Positions 33,721 through 41,360 of a stretch of DNA of 43,324 nucleotides are shown here, piece after piece. A model generated the notes under the pieces. It ran no database searches. It was given only the letters and a program-made list of their open reading frames with translations, and was not told where the DNA came from. The translations under genes and the position numbers were made by a program. Each line of letters starts with the position of its first letter. Position 1 is the stretch's first letter. The DNA is from CAWVWD01 sp965662365 (GTDB taxonomy: Bacteria; Bacteroidota; Bacteroidia; Chitinophagales; Saprospiraceae), in contig CBFIHR010000031.1 of NCBI GenBank assembly GCA_965662365.1, positions 1 to 43,324 on the forward strand. Reading direction: 5' to 3'.

Positions 33721-34785
33721 TTAGTTTGTTTCGCTATTTTCGAAATCTATTTTTTTAATAAAATCCACGTACAAATCAATTCCATTTTCAATCTCCTTCA
33801 AATAAATAAACTCATCCGCCGTATGCGATCTTTTTGATTTTCCAACGCCCATTTTTACCGTAGGAAAATCCATCAAAGCCTGATCAGAAAGTGTCGAAGA
33901 ACCGAAATATTCCAAACCCAAACTCAAGCCACTTTTTACCAAAGGATGCGACAAATCAATGCCCGAAGAGTTCAAGCGAAATGACCGTGCATTTAACTCC
34001 GATTGCGTATTTTTTTGTAAAAATTCAAAAACACCTTGATTCGTATGTTTTTCCGTTGTCCGAATATCAATCACGAATTTACACGCATCTGGTACGACAT
34101 TATGTTGCGTTCCAGCCTCAATTTGTGTGACAGACATTTTCGTTTTCCCCAACAATTCCGACACTTCCGCAAACTCATAATTCCGAATAAAATCAATATC
34201 CTGCAAAGCAATATACAACGCATTTACACCTTCCTCTCTCGCTGCATGCCCCGCTTTTCCGTGAGCCATTCCATCAACAACCATCAGACCTTTTTCAGCG
34301 ATTGCCATTCGCATTTGAGTCGGTTCGCCCACAATTCCGCCATCTATTTTACCAAAATCATCTTTAATCGCTGCAATACCATTTCGACCCGAAATCTCCT
34401 CTTCGGCGGAAGCCGCAAAAATCAAATTAAAAGGTAAATCCACATCATAAAAATGCAAGAAAGTCGCCATCAAACTCACCAACGAAGCCCCAGCATCATT
34501 ACTACCCAAACCATATAACTTTCCATTTTCAACACTTGCTGCAAACGGATTGCGTTGCCAACCTTTCACAGGTTTCACGGTATCGTGATGAGAATTTAAT
34601 AAAATGGTTGGTTTTGCTGTATCGTAGTGTTTTGATTTACACCAAATATTATTGAATTTTCGAGTTGTTTTTACACCAAAATCTTGTAGAAAACCATTGA
34701 TAATTTTTGCCGTTTTATCTTCTTCTCTTGAAAAAGACGGCATTTCTATGAGTTGTTTTAGTAATTGTATCGCTTGTTGTTTCAT
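33721..34785 (-). CDS. argE: M20 family acylornithine deacylase (ArgE role)
   Basis: 354 aa, typical of the short Bacteroidota ArgE. Removes the acyl group from acetyl- or succinyl-ornithine or -citrulline. In this cluster, with a transcarbamylase acting on acylated ornithine, the substrate should be N-acylcitrulline. Metal-site motifs: LNSHHDTVKP (about 62-71), GLGSNDAGAS (about 91-100), SAEEEISG (about 125-132, general base Glu) and GGIVGEPT. No signal peptide. ATG at 34785, 33 bases after argB across an AT-rich repeat. Confidence 0.9.
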   Translation of the reverse strand: MKQQAIQLLKQLIEMPSFSREEDKTAKIINGFLQDFGVKTTRKFNNIWCKSKHYDTAKPTILLNSHHDTVKPVKGWQRNPFAASVENGKLYGLGSNDAGASLVSLMATFLHFYDVDLPFNLIFAASAEEEISGRNGIAAIKDDFGKIDGGIVGEPTQMRMAIAEKGLMVVDGMAHGKAGHAAREEGVNALYIALQDIDFIRNYEFAEVSELLGKTKMSVTQIEAGTQHNVVPDACKFVIDIRTTEKHTNQGVFEFLQKNTQSELNARSFRLNSSGIDLSHPLVKSGLSLGLEYFGSSTLSDQALMDFPTVKMGVGKSKRSHTADEFIYLKEIENGIDLYVDFIKKIDFENSETN

Positions 34786-34791
34786 TTTAAA

Positions 34792-34812
34792 TGTTTGAGT
34801 GTTCGAGTGTTT
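34792..34812. repeat. argB-argE junction repeat (TGTTTGAGTGTTCGAGTGTTT)
   Basis: 21 bases that match 36563-36583 (argD-argF' junction) at 18 positions. Both fill short gaps between arg genes. Confidence 0.6.
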
Positions 34813-34818
34813 TAATAT

Positions 34819-35568
34819 TTAAATATTAAGCATAAATTTCGTCCTCCCAATCTCCACCAATTTCACCCCTTTTTCCAAAGCCGAAAACGCATTATCAATC
34901 TTCGGAATCATACCATCAAAAATAATTTTATCCGCTTTTAATTGTTGGTAATCACTTTTTGTAATTGTAGGAATCAGTGAATTATCATCATCGGCATCGT
35001 ACAAAACACCCGCTTTTTCAAATGTAAACATCAATTCTACTTCAAAAAAATCGCTCAACGCAACCGCCAAAGTTGAAGCGATGGTGTCCGCATTTGTATT
35101 CAATAATTGCCCATTTTTATCATGCGTAATCGCACAAAAAATGGGCGAAATTCCTAATAAAATTAACTTTGATAACATCCGTGCATTACAAAAATCTACA
35201 TCACCAGCAAAACCATAATCCACGTCTTTTACAATCCGTTTATGTGATTGAATAGCGTTCAAATCCGCACCGTTCATTCCCAACGCATTGCAGCCCAAAG
35301 CCTGTAAATCTGCCACAATTTGCGTATTCAACAACCCTGAATAAACCATCGTCACCACTTCCAAAGTCGCTTCGTCAGTGACTCTTCTGCCGTTAATCAT
35401 TTTGGGTTCGATGCCTGTTTTTTTAATAAATTCGTCCGCTTTTCGTCCGCCACCATGCACCAATATTTTGGGTGTTTCGATTGCTGCAAAATTATTTAAA
35501 GCTTTCGCCAATTTAGATTCATTGTTAATGACGTTGCCGCCTATTTTTATGATTTTTAGTTTTTCCAA
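34819..35568 (-). CDS. argB: N-acetylglutamate (acylglutamate) kinase
   Basis: 249 aa from TTG at 35568 (Met-Glu-Lys-Leu-Lys start). The frame extends 16 codons to a TTG at 35616 through AT-rich repeat sequence, which is unlikely to be coding. Amino-acid-kinase fold: KIIKIGGNVINNE at the N-terminus (phosphate-binding Lys/Gly), LVHGGGRKADEF (about 36-47), and GADLNAIQSHKR. It phosphorylates N-acyl-glutamate, step two of the pathway. At about 250-260 aa it is shorter than proteobacterial ArgB (about 295-300) and lacks the N-terminal helix used for arginine-sensitive hexamers, so feedback inhibition is not expected. The TTG start is inferred. Confidence 0.9.
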   Translation of the reverse strand: MEKLKIIKIGGNVINNESKLAKALNNFAAIETPKILVHGGGRKADEFIKKTGIEPKMINGRRVTDEATLEVVTMVYSGLLNTQIVADLQALGCNALGMNGADLNAIQSHKRIVKDVDYGFAGDVDFCNARMLSKLILLGISPIFCAITHDKNGQLLNTNADTIASTLAVALSDFFEVELMFTFEKAGVLYDADDDNSLIPTITKSDYQQLKADKIIFDGMIPKIDNAFSALEKGVKLVEIGRTKFMLNI

Positions 35569-35619
35569 TGTCTTAGTATTTAAATGTTCAAATATTCGAT
35601 TATTACCAACATTCAAACA

Positions 35620-36555
35620 TTACAATAACATTCGTTTCAAAACAGCTTGAGCCGCAAATGTTCGATTATTCGCCTGCTGAATCGTTAACGATTGCCGACT
35701 ATCCAAAACCGCATCTTCCACCACAACATTTCGACGCACCGGCAAACAATGCATAAAATAACCGTTATTGGTCAACGCCATTTTTTCTTGCGTAATCATC
35801 CAATTATCGTGATTTTGCAACGGTTTTCCATAATCTTTAAATGACGACCAATTTTTAGTATAAATAAAATCTGCCCCTTCAAATGCCTTTTCTTGATTGT
35901 ATTCCACCGTAGCATTTCCAACAAAATCAGGCGATAATTCCATACCTTTCGGATGCGTAATCGTCAAATCATACCCGGCGGCTTGCGTCCAAACGGCAAA
36001 CGAATTTGGAACAGCCTGCGGCAATGCTTTCGGATGCGGCGCCCAAGACAAAACGATTTTCGGCTTTCTGACTTTTTTATGTTCTTCAATTGTTATCAAA
36101 TCTGCCACTGCTTGCAACGGATGTTGTGTACTACTTTCTAAATTTAGAATCGGAATAGATGCATATTTTTGAAAAGCAGAAAATAATTTTTCATTATAAT
36201 CTTCTATTTGATTTTGTAAGGTTGGAAAAGCTCGAATACCCAAAATGTCAAAATATTGACTCATCACAGCAGCCGCTTCTTTGATGTGTTCCGATTTATC
36301 CAAGTTCATCACTGCACCGTCCTCAAACTCTAATTTCCAACCATCACTGGCACTCAAAACAATGTTTTCTAATCCTAAATTTTGAGCAGCTTTTTGAGTA
36401 CTGATACGTGTTCGTAAGCTGTTATTAAAAAATAATAAACCTAAAGTTTTTCCTTTTCCTAAATGATTGTACGCCAGCGGCGAAGCCTTTAATTCCAATG
36501 CTTCTGCTACTAATTTTGGAATATTTGTAATGTCGTTTTGTGTGATGAAATTCAT
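35620..36555 (-). CDS. argF': N-acylornithine (probably N-succinylornithine) carbamoyltransferase
   Basis: 311 aa. Carbamoyl-phosphate binding motif FNNSLRTR (43-50; Ser-Leu-Arg-Thr-Arg instead of the STRTR of true ornithine transcarbamylases) and C-terminal HCLPVRRN mark the acetyl/succinyl-ornithine transcarbamylase subgroup, known from Bacteroides fragilis and Xanthomonas. DLITIEEHK follows HPLQAVA, the carbamoyl-phosphate/ornithine site. The residue that sets acetyl versus succinyl specificity lies in the loop VMNLDKSEHIKE (82-93). Here that loop carries a Ser (88) before Glu-His rather than a Glu, which by analogy with published mutants favours the succinyl substrate. ATG at 36555; 26 bases after argD. 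Confidence 0.88.
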   Translation of the reverse strand: MNFITQNDITNIPKLVAEALELKASPLAYNHLGKGKTLGLLFFNNSLRTRISTQKAAQNLGLENIVLSASDGWKLEFEDGAVMNLDKSEHIKEAAAVMSQYFDILGIRAFPTLQNQIEDYNEKLFSAFQKYASIPILNLESSTQHPLQAVADLITIEEHKKVRKPKIVLSWAPHPKALPQAVPNSFAVWTQAAGYDLTITHPKGMELSPDFVGNATVEYNQEKAFEGADFIYTKNWSSFKDYGKPLQNHDNWMITQEKMALTNNGYFMHCLPVRRNVVVEDAVLDSRQSLTIQQANNRTFAAQAVLKRMLL

Positions 36556-36562
36556 GGTTTTT

Positions 36563-36583
36563 TGTTTGAATGTTCAAGTGTTC
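36563..36583. repeat. argD-argF' junction repeat
   Basis: TGTTTGAATGTTCAAGTGTTC is a member of the same GAACA(T/C)T-type repeat as 34792-34812. It overlaps the 3' end of argD, whose last codons (Leu-Asn-Ile-stop) are made from it, and resembles 35569-35610 before argB. Confidence 0.6.
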
Positions 36584-37724
36584 AAATGTTCAAATATTTC
36601 CTCAATCCCTTTTCAAAAATTTCCAAAAACAAATCCGCTTCTGCTTTCGTCACATTCAAAGGCGGTAACAAACGAATTGTGTTCGGATTACTCGCTGAAC
36701 CCGTAAATAACTGATATTCTTTGACTAATCTTTTTCTGAGTGCCGCTACAGGAAAATCCAAATCTATACCAATCATCAACCCTTTTCCTCTGACCGATTT
36801 TACTGATTCTATTTGTTTTAATTTAGATTGTAAATAATCACCAATCTCATTTGAATTTTGTATAAGGTTTTCATTTTCAATAACTTCTAAAGTCGCCAAA
36901 GCCGCTGCACACCCTAAATGATTGCCGCCAAAAGTTGTTCCTAATAAGCCATATTTCGCTTTATATTTTGGTGCTAATAGAATCCCACCGATTGGAAAGC
37001 CATTACCAAAACCTTTGGCAATAGAAATAATATCTGGTTGAATATCTGCATATTGAAAGGCAAAGAACTTTCCGCTCCGACCAGTTCCCGACTGAATTTC
37101 ATCTAAAATTAAGGGTACATTATGCGTTTGACAACATTTGGCGACAGCCTCCAAAAATGATTTTTCGGGAACATAAATTCCTCCAATTCCTTGAATCCCT
37201 TCGATAATCACCGCTGCGACATCGCCTTTTGCTAAAGCTTTTTCGACAGGCTCAATTTTATTTAAAGGCAGCCATTCTCGCTCAAAAGTTTGGTTAATCG
37301 GAGCTTGAATTTTTGAGTTTTGTGTGATATTTACAGCCGAAGAAGTTCGACCGTGAAAGGCATTTTCAAAAGCAATTATTTTGGTCTTTCCGGTGGCGAA
37401 CGAAGCCATTTTTAAAGCATTTTCATTGGCTTCTGCACCAGAATTGCAGAGGAACAATTGGTAATCAGTCAAACCAGATAATTTTCCCAATTTTTCCGCC
37501 AGTTCGACCTGCAAACTGTTTTCTACCGAGTTAGAATAAAATCCTAAATTCGCCAATTGTGCGCCCACTTTTTCCACATAATGCGGATGTGAATGTCCAA
37601 TTGAAATAACGGCATGACCGCCGTAAAAATCTAAATATTTTGTTCCTAATTTATCGTAAATATAGCTTCCGTCACCCTTTACGGGTTCAATGTCGAAAAC
37701 AGGATAAACATCAAATAATTTCAT
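36582..37724 (-). CDS. argD: Acylornithine aminotransferase
   Basis: 380 aa from the ATG at 37724, which begins the conserved MKLFDVYPVFDIEPVKG. An ATG 11 codons upstream at 37757 directly abuts the argC stop (TAA-ATG) and could be used in translational coupling. Class III PLP aminotransferase converting N-acylglutamate semialdehyde to N-acylornithine. Visible: NSGAEANENALK (94-105), GRTSSAVN, the cofactor Asp in DEIQSGTGRSG (208-218) and the PLP Lys237 in SIAKGFGNG. Confidence 0.93.
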   Translation of the reverse strand: MKLFDVYPVFDIEPVKGDGSYIYDKLGTKYLDFYGGHAVISIGHSHPHYVEKVGAQLANLGFYSNSVENSLQVELAEKLGKLSGLTDYQLFLCNSGAEANENALKMASFATGKTKIIAFENAFHGRTSSAVNITQNSKIQAPINQTFEREWLPLNKIEPVEKALAKGDVAAVIIEGIQGIGGIYVPEKSFLEAVAKCCQTHNVPLILDEIQSGTGRSGKFFAFQYADIQPDIISIAKGFGNGFPIGGILLAPKYKAKYGLLGTTFGGNHLGCAAALATLEVIENENLIQNSNEIGDYLQSKLKQIESVKSVRGKGLMIGIDLDFPVAALRKRLVKEYQLFTGSASNPNTIRLLPPLNVTKAEADLFLEIFEKGLRKYLNI

Positions 37725-37757
37725 TTCTTGATTGTGTCTTTTGTAGTTAAAAATCAT

Positions 37758-38726
37758 TTAAAAATAAACAGCTTTCAATCCTAATCCTGTCTTTTCTGGC
37801 AAACCCAAGACCAAATTCATGTTCTGCACAGCCTGACCTGAAGCTCCTTTCAACAAGTTATCAATCATACTGATTATCAATAACTTACCATCGTGTTTTA
37901 ATAAATGAATGATACACTTATTCGTATTAACGACTTGTTTTAAATTTGGATTTTCGGTTGTAACGATGGTGAACGGTGCATCTTTATAAAATGCATTATA
38001 CCATTCGTAGGCGGTTGCCAGACTTTCGTCAAACTTCATATAAACACTTGCGTAAATCCCTCGTGCAAAATTTCCTCGAACTGGTAAAAAGTTAATATCG
38101 CTACTAAAATCTGATTGTAACTGTGTTAAACTTTGCGTGATTTCGCCTAAATGCTGATGCGTAAAAGGTTTGTAAATCGAAATATTATTCAATCGCCAGC
38201 TAAAGTGCGACGTTGCGGTCGGTTGTTGTCCTGCACCTGTTGAACCTGTAATTGCGTTGATATGAATGTCTGATTTTAAGGCTTGATTCGCCGCCAACGG
38301 CAATAAGGCCAACTGAATTGCGGTCGCAAAACATCCAGGATTTGCGATTCGATTTGTGGCTTTTATGGCTGCTTTTTGTAATTCCGGTAAGGCATAAACA
38401 AAATTATTACCTGCTTCTTTCAATCGGAAGTCACGACTTAAATCAATAATCGCTATATTATCAGGAATTTCATTTTCGGATAAAAACGTCTTCGAAAAAC
38501 CATGTCCCGAACAGATAAAAATCACATCAACTCCCAAATTCATTTTATTGGTAAACACCAGGTCAGTTTCACCAACCAAATCTTGATGCACTAAACTGAT
38601 CGCCTTTCCTGCCTGACTATTACTCAACACAAAATCTATTTCGACTTGTGGATGATGGATTAATAATCGCATTAATTCACCTGCCGTGTAACCTCCACCG
38701 CCGATTATTCCTATTTTGTAATTCAT
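37758..38726 (-). CDS. argC: N-acetyl-gamma-glutamyl-phosphate reductase
   Basis: 322 aa. NADP-dependent reduction of acylglutamyl phosphate. N-terminal Rossmann motif GIIGGGGYTAGEL (6-17 region), catalytic Cys132 in ANPGCFATA, and GSTGAGQQPT for substrate binding. It matches the type-2 short ArgC of Bacteroidota. ATG at 38726; its stop codon directly touches the upstream ATG candidate of argD. Confidence 0.95.
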   Translation of the reverse strand: MNYKIGIIGGGGYTAGELMRLLIHHPQVEIDFVLSNSQAGKAISLVHQDLVGETDLVFTNKMNLGVDVIFICSGHGFSKTFLSENEIPDNIAIIDLSRDFRLKEAGNNFVYALPELQKAAIKATNRIANPGCFATAIQLALLPLAANQALKSDIHINAITGSTGAGQQPTATSHFSWRLNNISIYKPFTHQHLGEITQSLTQLQSDFSSDINFLPVRGNFARGIYASVYMKFDESLATAYEWYNAFYKDAPFTIVTTENPNLKQVVNTNKCIIHLLKHDGKLLIISMIDNLLKGASGQAVQNMNLVLGLPEKTGLGLKAVYF

Positions 38727-38739
38727 TGTTGTGAGTTTA

Positions 38740-38908
38740 CCTCACCCCTAACCCCTCTCCTAAGAGGAGAGGGGGACGAACCTCAACTATTTCAAAATAT
38801 AAAACAAAATCAAAACTTTGAATATGTGAATGATTTGGTTTCAATAACAACCTTAAAAAAGTCGAGTGCTATTCCCCTCTCCTTTTAGGAGAGGGGTTAG
38901 GGGTGAGG
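38740..38908. repeat. 23-bp perfect inverted repeat pair enclosing 123 bases (argG-argC spacer)
   Basis: 38740-38762 (CCTCACCCCTAACCCCTCTC plus CTA) and 38886-38908 are exact reverse complements. Each arm also folds by itself into CTCTCCT/AGGAGAG hairpins (about 38753-38773 and 38874-38895). This GC-rich CCCCTAACCCCTCTCC sequence is unlike its AT-rich neighbours and belongs to a widely seen bacterial extragenic repeat type. It sits inside the arg operon and may affect expression of argC and later genes. Confidence 0.85.
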
Positions 38909-38909
38909 T

Positions 38910-40094
38910 CTATTTATGCACCGAATAATAAATTTGCTGCGGATTAGCCAATATTTTGATAAAACCTTTCGCATCGTCTGCCGTCCAGCCTTTATTCATC
39001 TCGCCATAAACTCCAAAAGAAGATTTCATCAAGTCGTTATCGGACGTAATTCCTTGTAGTTCAAAGCGATACGGTAATAAAACTAAATGCACTTGCCCCG
39101 TAACATTTTGTTGCGTATCGAGCATAAAGGTTTCCATATTTCGAGCAACGGGTTCTAAAAACTGCCCTTCGTGTAACATCATTCCGTACCAATTAGCCAA
39201 CTGATCTTTCCAATGTTGTTGCCATTTCGTAAGCGTATGTTTTTCTAATAAGTGATGCGCTTTGATGATAATCATCGGTGCAGCAGCCTCGAAACCGACC
39301 CGTCCTTTGATGCCAATAATCGTATCACCAACGTGAATATCTCGACCAATTGCGTAAGGTGCAGCCATCGCTTCTAAGGCTTGAATCGCTTGAACGGTAT
39401 GCTCAAAAGTTTCGTCATTAATACCTTTTAATTCGCCTTTTTCAAAGTGTAAAGTAAGTTCTATCGGCTCCGTTTTTTCGAGTTGTGACGGATAAGCCGA
39501 TTCAGGTAAAGCCTTATCAGAAGTCAAAGTTTCTTCACCACCGACAGACGTTCCCCAAAGCCCTTGATTGATAGAATATTTGGCTTTTTCCCAAGTCCAA
39601 TCCACGCCATTTTGCTGCAAATACTCAATTTCTGCTTGACGAGAAAGCTGCAAATCTCGAATCGGTGTAATAATTTCTAAGTTATTTCCTAAAACTTGAA
39701 ATGTCAAATCAAAACGAATTTGGTCGTTGCCAGCACCCGTACTACCATGTGCGACCTTTGTTGCACCGACTTTATTCGCATATTCGACAATAGCTAAGGC
39801 TTGAAACATTCTTTCGGCACTGACCGAGAGCGGATAAGTATTATTTCTCAACACATTGCCAAAAATCAAATATTTTAAGCATTCGTCATAGTATTTATGC
39901 GTTACATCAATTGCTTCGAAAGATTTTGCCCCTAATTTATAGGCTTTTTCTTCTATGGTTTTTAATTCCGATTCCGAAAACCCACCTGTATTGACGATAA
40001 CTGCGTGTACTTCCAGGTTTTTTTCTTGTGTCAAATATTTCACACAAAATGAGGTGTCTAATCCTCCGCTGTATGCTAAAACTACTTTATTCAT
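38910..40094 (-). CDS. argG: Argininosuccinate synthase
   Basis: 394 aa. Joins citrulline and aspartate at the cost of ATP. PP-loop AYSGGLDTS (7-15), a second ATP contact in VAHGSTGAGNDQIRFD, and YSINQGLWGTSVGGEE for citrulline/aspartate. Length is typical for Bacteroidota. ATG at 40094; second gene of the operon, about 70 bases after the GNAT gene. Confidence 0.95.
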   Translation of the reverse strand: MNKVVLAYSGGLDTSFCVKYLTQEKNLEVHAVIVNTGGFSESELKTIEEKAYKLGAKSFEAIDVTHKYYDECLKYLIFGNVLRNNTYPLSVSAERMFQALAIVEYANKVGATKVAHGSTGAGNDQIRFDLTFQVLGNNLEIITPIRDLQLSRQAEIEYLQQNGVDWTWEKAKYSINQGLWGTSVGGEETLTSDKALPESAYPSQLEKTEPIELTLHFEKGELKGINDETFEHTVQAIQALEAMAAPYAIGRDIHVGDTIIGIKGRVGFEAAAPMIIIKAHHLLEKHTLTKWQQHWKDQLANWYGMMLHEGQFLEPVARNMETFMLDTQQNVTGQVHLVLLPYRFELQGITSDNDLMKSSFGVYGEMNKGWTADDAKGFIKILANPQQIYYSVHK

Positions 40095-40164
40095 AATTTC
40101 TTTTTTATCATAGGTACAACCTATTCGTATTCAACTCTTTCAGTTTTTTGTTTTAAAAGCACAA

Positions 40165-40773
40165 TCAAGTCAGCAATAATGTCTTTTTCTTGCGTTTGAA
40201 TTTTGTTAAAATCATGTGCGTCAAATTCATTTTCATTTTCACTTCTTCGGCTGAAGGTGCCAACATTCCTGTACACAAGCACAATTTGCGGTCGTTGCGT
40301 TGTAGAATATCGTAGTTAGGACAACTTTGACAACCCTTCCAGAAGGTTTCGTCTTGTGTTAGTTCTGCGAAAGAAACAGGAACATACCCCAACTCAGAGT
40401 TGATTTTCATCACGCCCGAATTCGTCGTAATCCCAAAAATTTTGGCTTGTGGATATTTTTTTCGAGCAAGTTCAAAGGCTTTGTATTTTATCTTTCTTGC
40501 CAAACCATTGTTTCTAAAAATCGGATTGACGATTAAGCCCGAATTAGCGACATATTTGCCGTGTTGCCATTGTTCAATATAACAGAACCCTGCTAAAGTT
40601 TCGCCTTGTAAGGCAATGATAGCATTTTCATTTTCAAACTTCGTGATGATGTAATTAGGATCACGTTTTGCAATTCCAGTTCCTCGAATTTTTGCAGATT
40701 CTTCTATTAAATCGCATATTGCTTTCGCATATTGATGGTGCGTAGCGTTGGCTACTTCAATTTTAAATTCCAT
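40165..40773 (-). CDS. GNAT acyltransferase with four-cysteine motif, first gene of the arg operon; candidate N-acylglutamate synthase
   Basis: 202 aa. GNAT fold: acetyl-CoA loop region FRNNGLARKIKYKAFELA (86-103, Arg/Gly-x-Gly type) and GITTNSGVMKINSELGY (114-130). Residues 148-167 hold an unusual cluster, Cys148-x2-Cys151-x13-Cys165-x-Cys167, which could bind a metal or iron-sulfur cluster. No argA or argJ is present in the operon, and this gene leads it, so its likely job is N-acetyl- or N-succinylglutamate synthesis, the first committed step. That role is inferred from context only. The C-terminal tail after 175 is basic. ATG at 40773; an attenuator-like leader precedes it. Confidence 0.8.
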   Translation of the reverse strand: MEFKIEVANATHHQYAKAICDLIEESAKIRGTGIAKRDPNYIITKFENENAIIALQGETLAGFCYIEQWQHGKYVANSGLIVNPIFRNNGLARKIKYKAFELARKKYPQAKIFGITTNSGVMKINSELGYVPVSFAELTQDETFWKGCQSCPNYDILQRNDRKLCLCTGMLAPSAEEVKMKMNLTHMILTKFKRKKKTLLLT

Positions 40774-40790
40774 GATTTATTGGTATCTGA

Positions 40791-40821
40791 AACCTGACAA
40801 GTTTTGAAAACCTGTTGGGTT
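40791..40821. repeat. AACCTGACAAG-type palindrome before the first arg gene
   Basis: AACCTGACAAGTTTT (40791-40805) / AAAACCTGTTGGGTT (40807-40821), an imperfect 15-position stem with a one-base centre. It has the sequence type of the palindrome at 32270. It lies between the leader terminator and the first ATG. Confidence 0.65.
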
Positions 40822-40841
40822 TGTTGTCAACGATATTTTGA

Positions 40842-40899
40842 ATAAAAAATAAAAAAGGAAGACCACAATCGAGCTACTTAAACTTCGCTCAACTTTGAT
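40842..40899 (-). terminator. Leader terminator (attenuator) of the arg operon
   Basis: On the minus strand, ATCAAAGTTGAGC (40899-40887) pairs with GCTCGATTGTGGT (40874-40862) over 13 positions with one mismatch and some G.U pairs, with a 12-nt loop. After CTTCC comes a T-rich run (TTTTTTATTTTTTATT, 40856-40841). It sits 54 bases after the leader-peptide stop and about 70 bases before the first structural gene, with no gene ending nearby to need it. Confidence 0.65.
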
Positions 40900-40907
40900 T
40901 GAATAAT

Positions 40908-40963
40908 GATAGCGAACGCTATCCCAACGGATATAATATGTAAGTTTTTCGCCCTAAGGGCGA
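40908..40963 (-). promoter_or_regulatory. Two small hairpins of the arg leader
   Basis: TCGCCCT-A-AGGGCGA (40949-40963) contains the leader-peptide stop codon. GATAGCG-AA-CGCTATC (40908-40923) is a perfect 7-bp stem between the leader peptide and the terminator. Both are candidate pause/switch structures that a translating ribosome could disrupt. Confidence 0.55.
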
Positions 40964-41043
40964 GGAGTACGGCGACGACGAGGTGCTTCAACAGAAGGGT
41001 TGAAGTTTGGTAAGTAATTGATATGTCTCGTCTCTAAAATCAT
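40954..41043 (-). CDS. Arginine-rich leader peptide of the arg operon (29 aa)
   Basis: ATG (41043) to TAG (40954). Six of 29 residues are Arg, four in a row at codons 22-25 (CGT CGT CGC CGT; APRRRRTPRP near the C-terminus). The ORF is the only one between the promoter and the operon, and its stop codon sits in a hairpin. Low charged tRNA-Arg would stall the ribosome at the Arg run and change folding of the terminator at 40842-40899. It has no Shine-Dalgarno: the -7 box ends only five bases before the ATG, so the mRNA is probably leaderless. Peptide and placement are seen; regulation is inferred. Confidence 0.7.
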   Translation of the reverse strand: MILETRHINYLPNFNPSVEAPRRRRTPRP

Positions 41044-41048
41044 GGCAG

Positions 41049-41079
41049 CAAATATATAATGCTTTTTTAAATTTCGCAA
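41049..41079 (-). promoter_or_regulatory. Promoter of the arginine operon
   Basis: On the minus strand: TTG (41079-41077), 20-nt spacer, TATATTTG (41056-41049): a full consensus match. Transcription would start near the leader-peptide ATG at 41043. Confidence 0.75.
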
Positions 41080-41360
41080 TATTTTATTAAAAATGATGTA
41101 AATAAACCAAATCAAACATCTTTATATTAATGAATAGTCAAAATTTTGTTTTAAATATTTCTAATTTTAAAAATCATTTTTAAAAAAATAGATAGATAGC
41201 ATTTATAAATTTGGAAAGTGTTAATTTTCAACTTTTTATAAAAAAAATGTTTTTTATTCGTTTCTTGAGATATGGTATATTATCAGGCAGCATTCAAATC
41301 ATTCAAGAAGTTTAGTAGAGATAATCTAAATTTATAAATCATAACCAGAACAAAACACCT
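41080..41360. other. Spacer between the arg promoter and the divergent lipoprotein gene
   Basis: AT-rich. A TAAATTTG box at 41206-41213 could serve the plus-strand lipoprotein gene, but no TTG lies at the right distance. No ORF or RNA gene seen. Confidence 0.5.

Noticed and set aside
38740..38908. Repeats in the arg operon read as ends of an insertion sequence
   Set aside because: The 123 bases enclosed encode nothing, no target duplication is visible, and the arms match a known extragenic repeat style.
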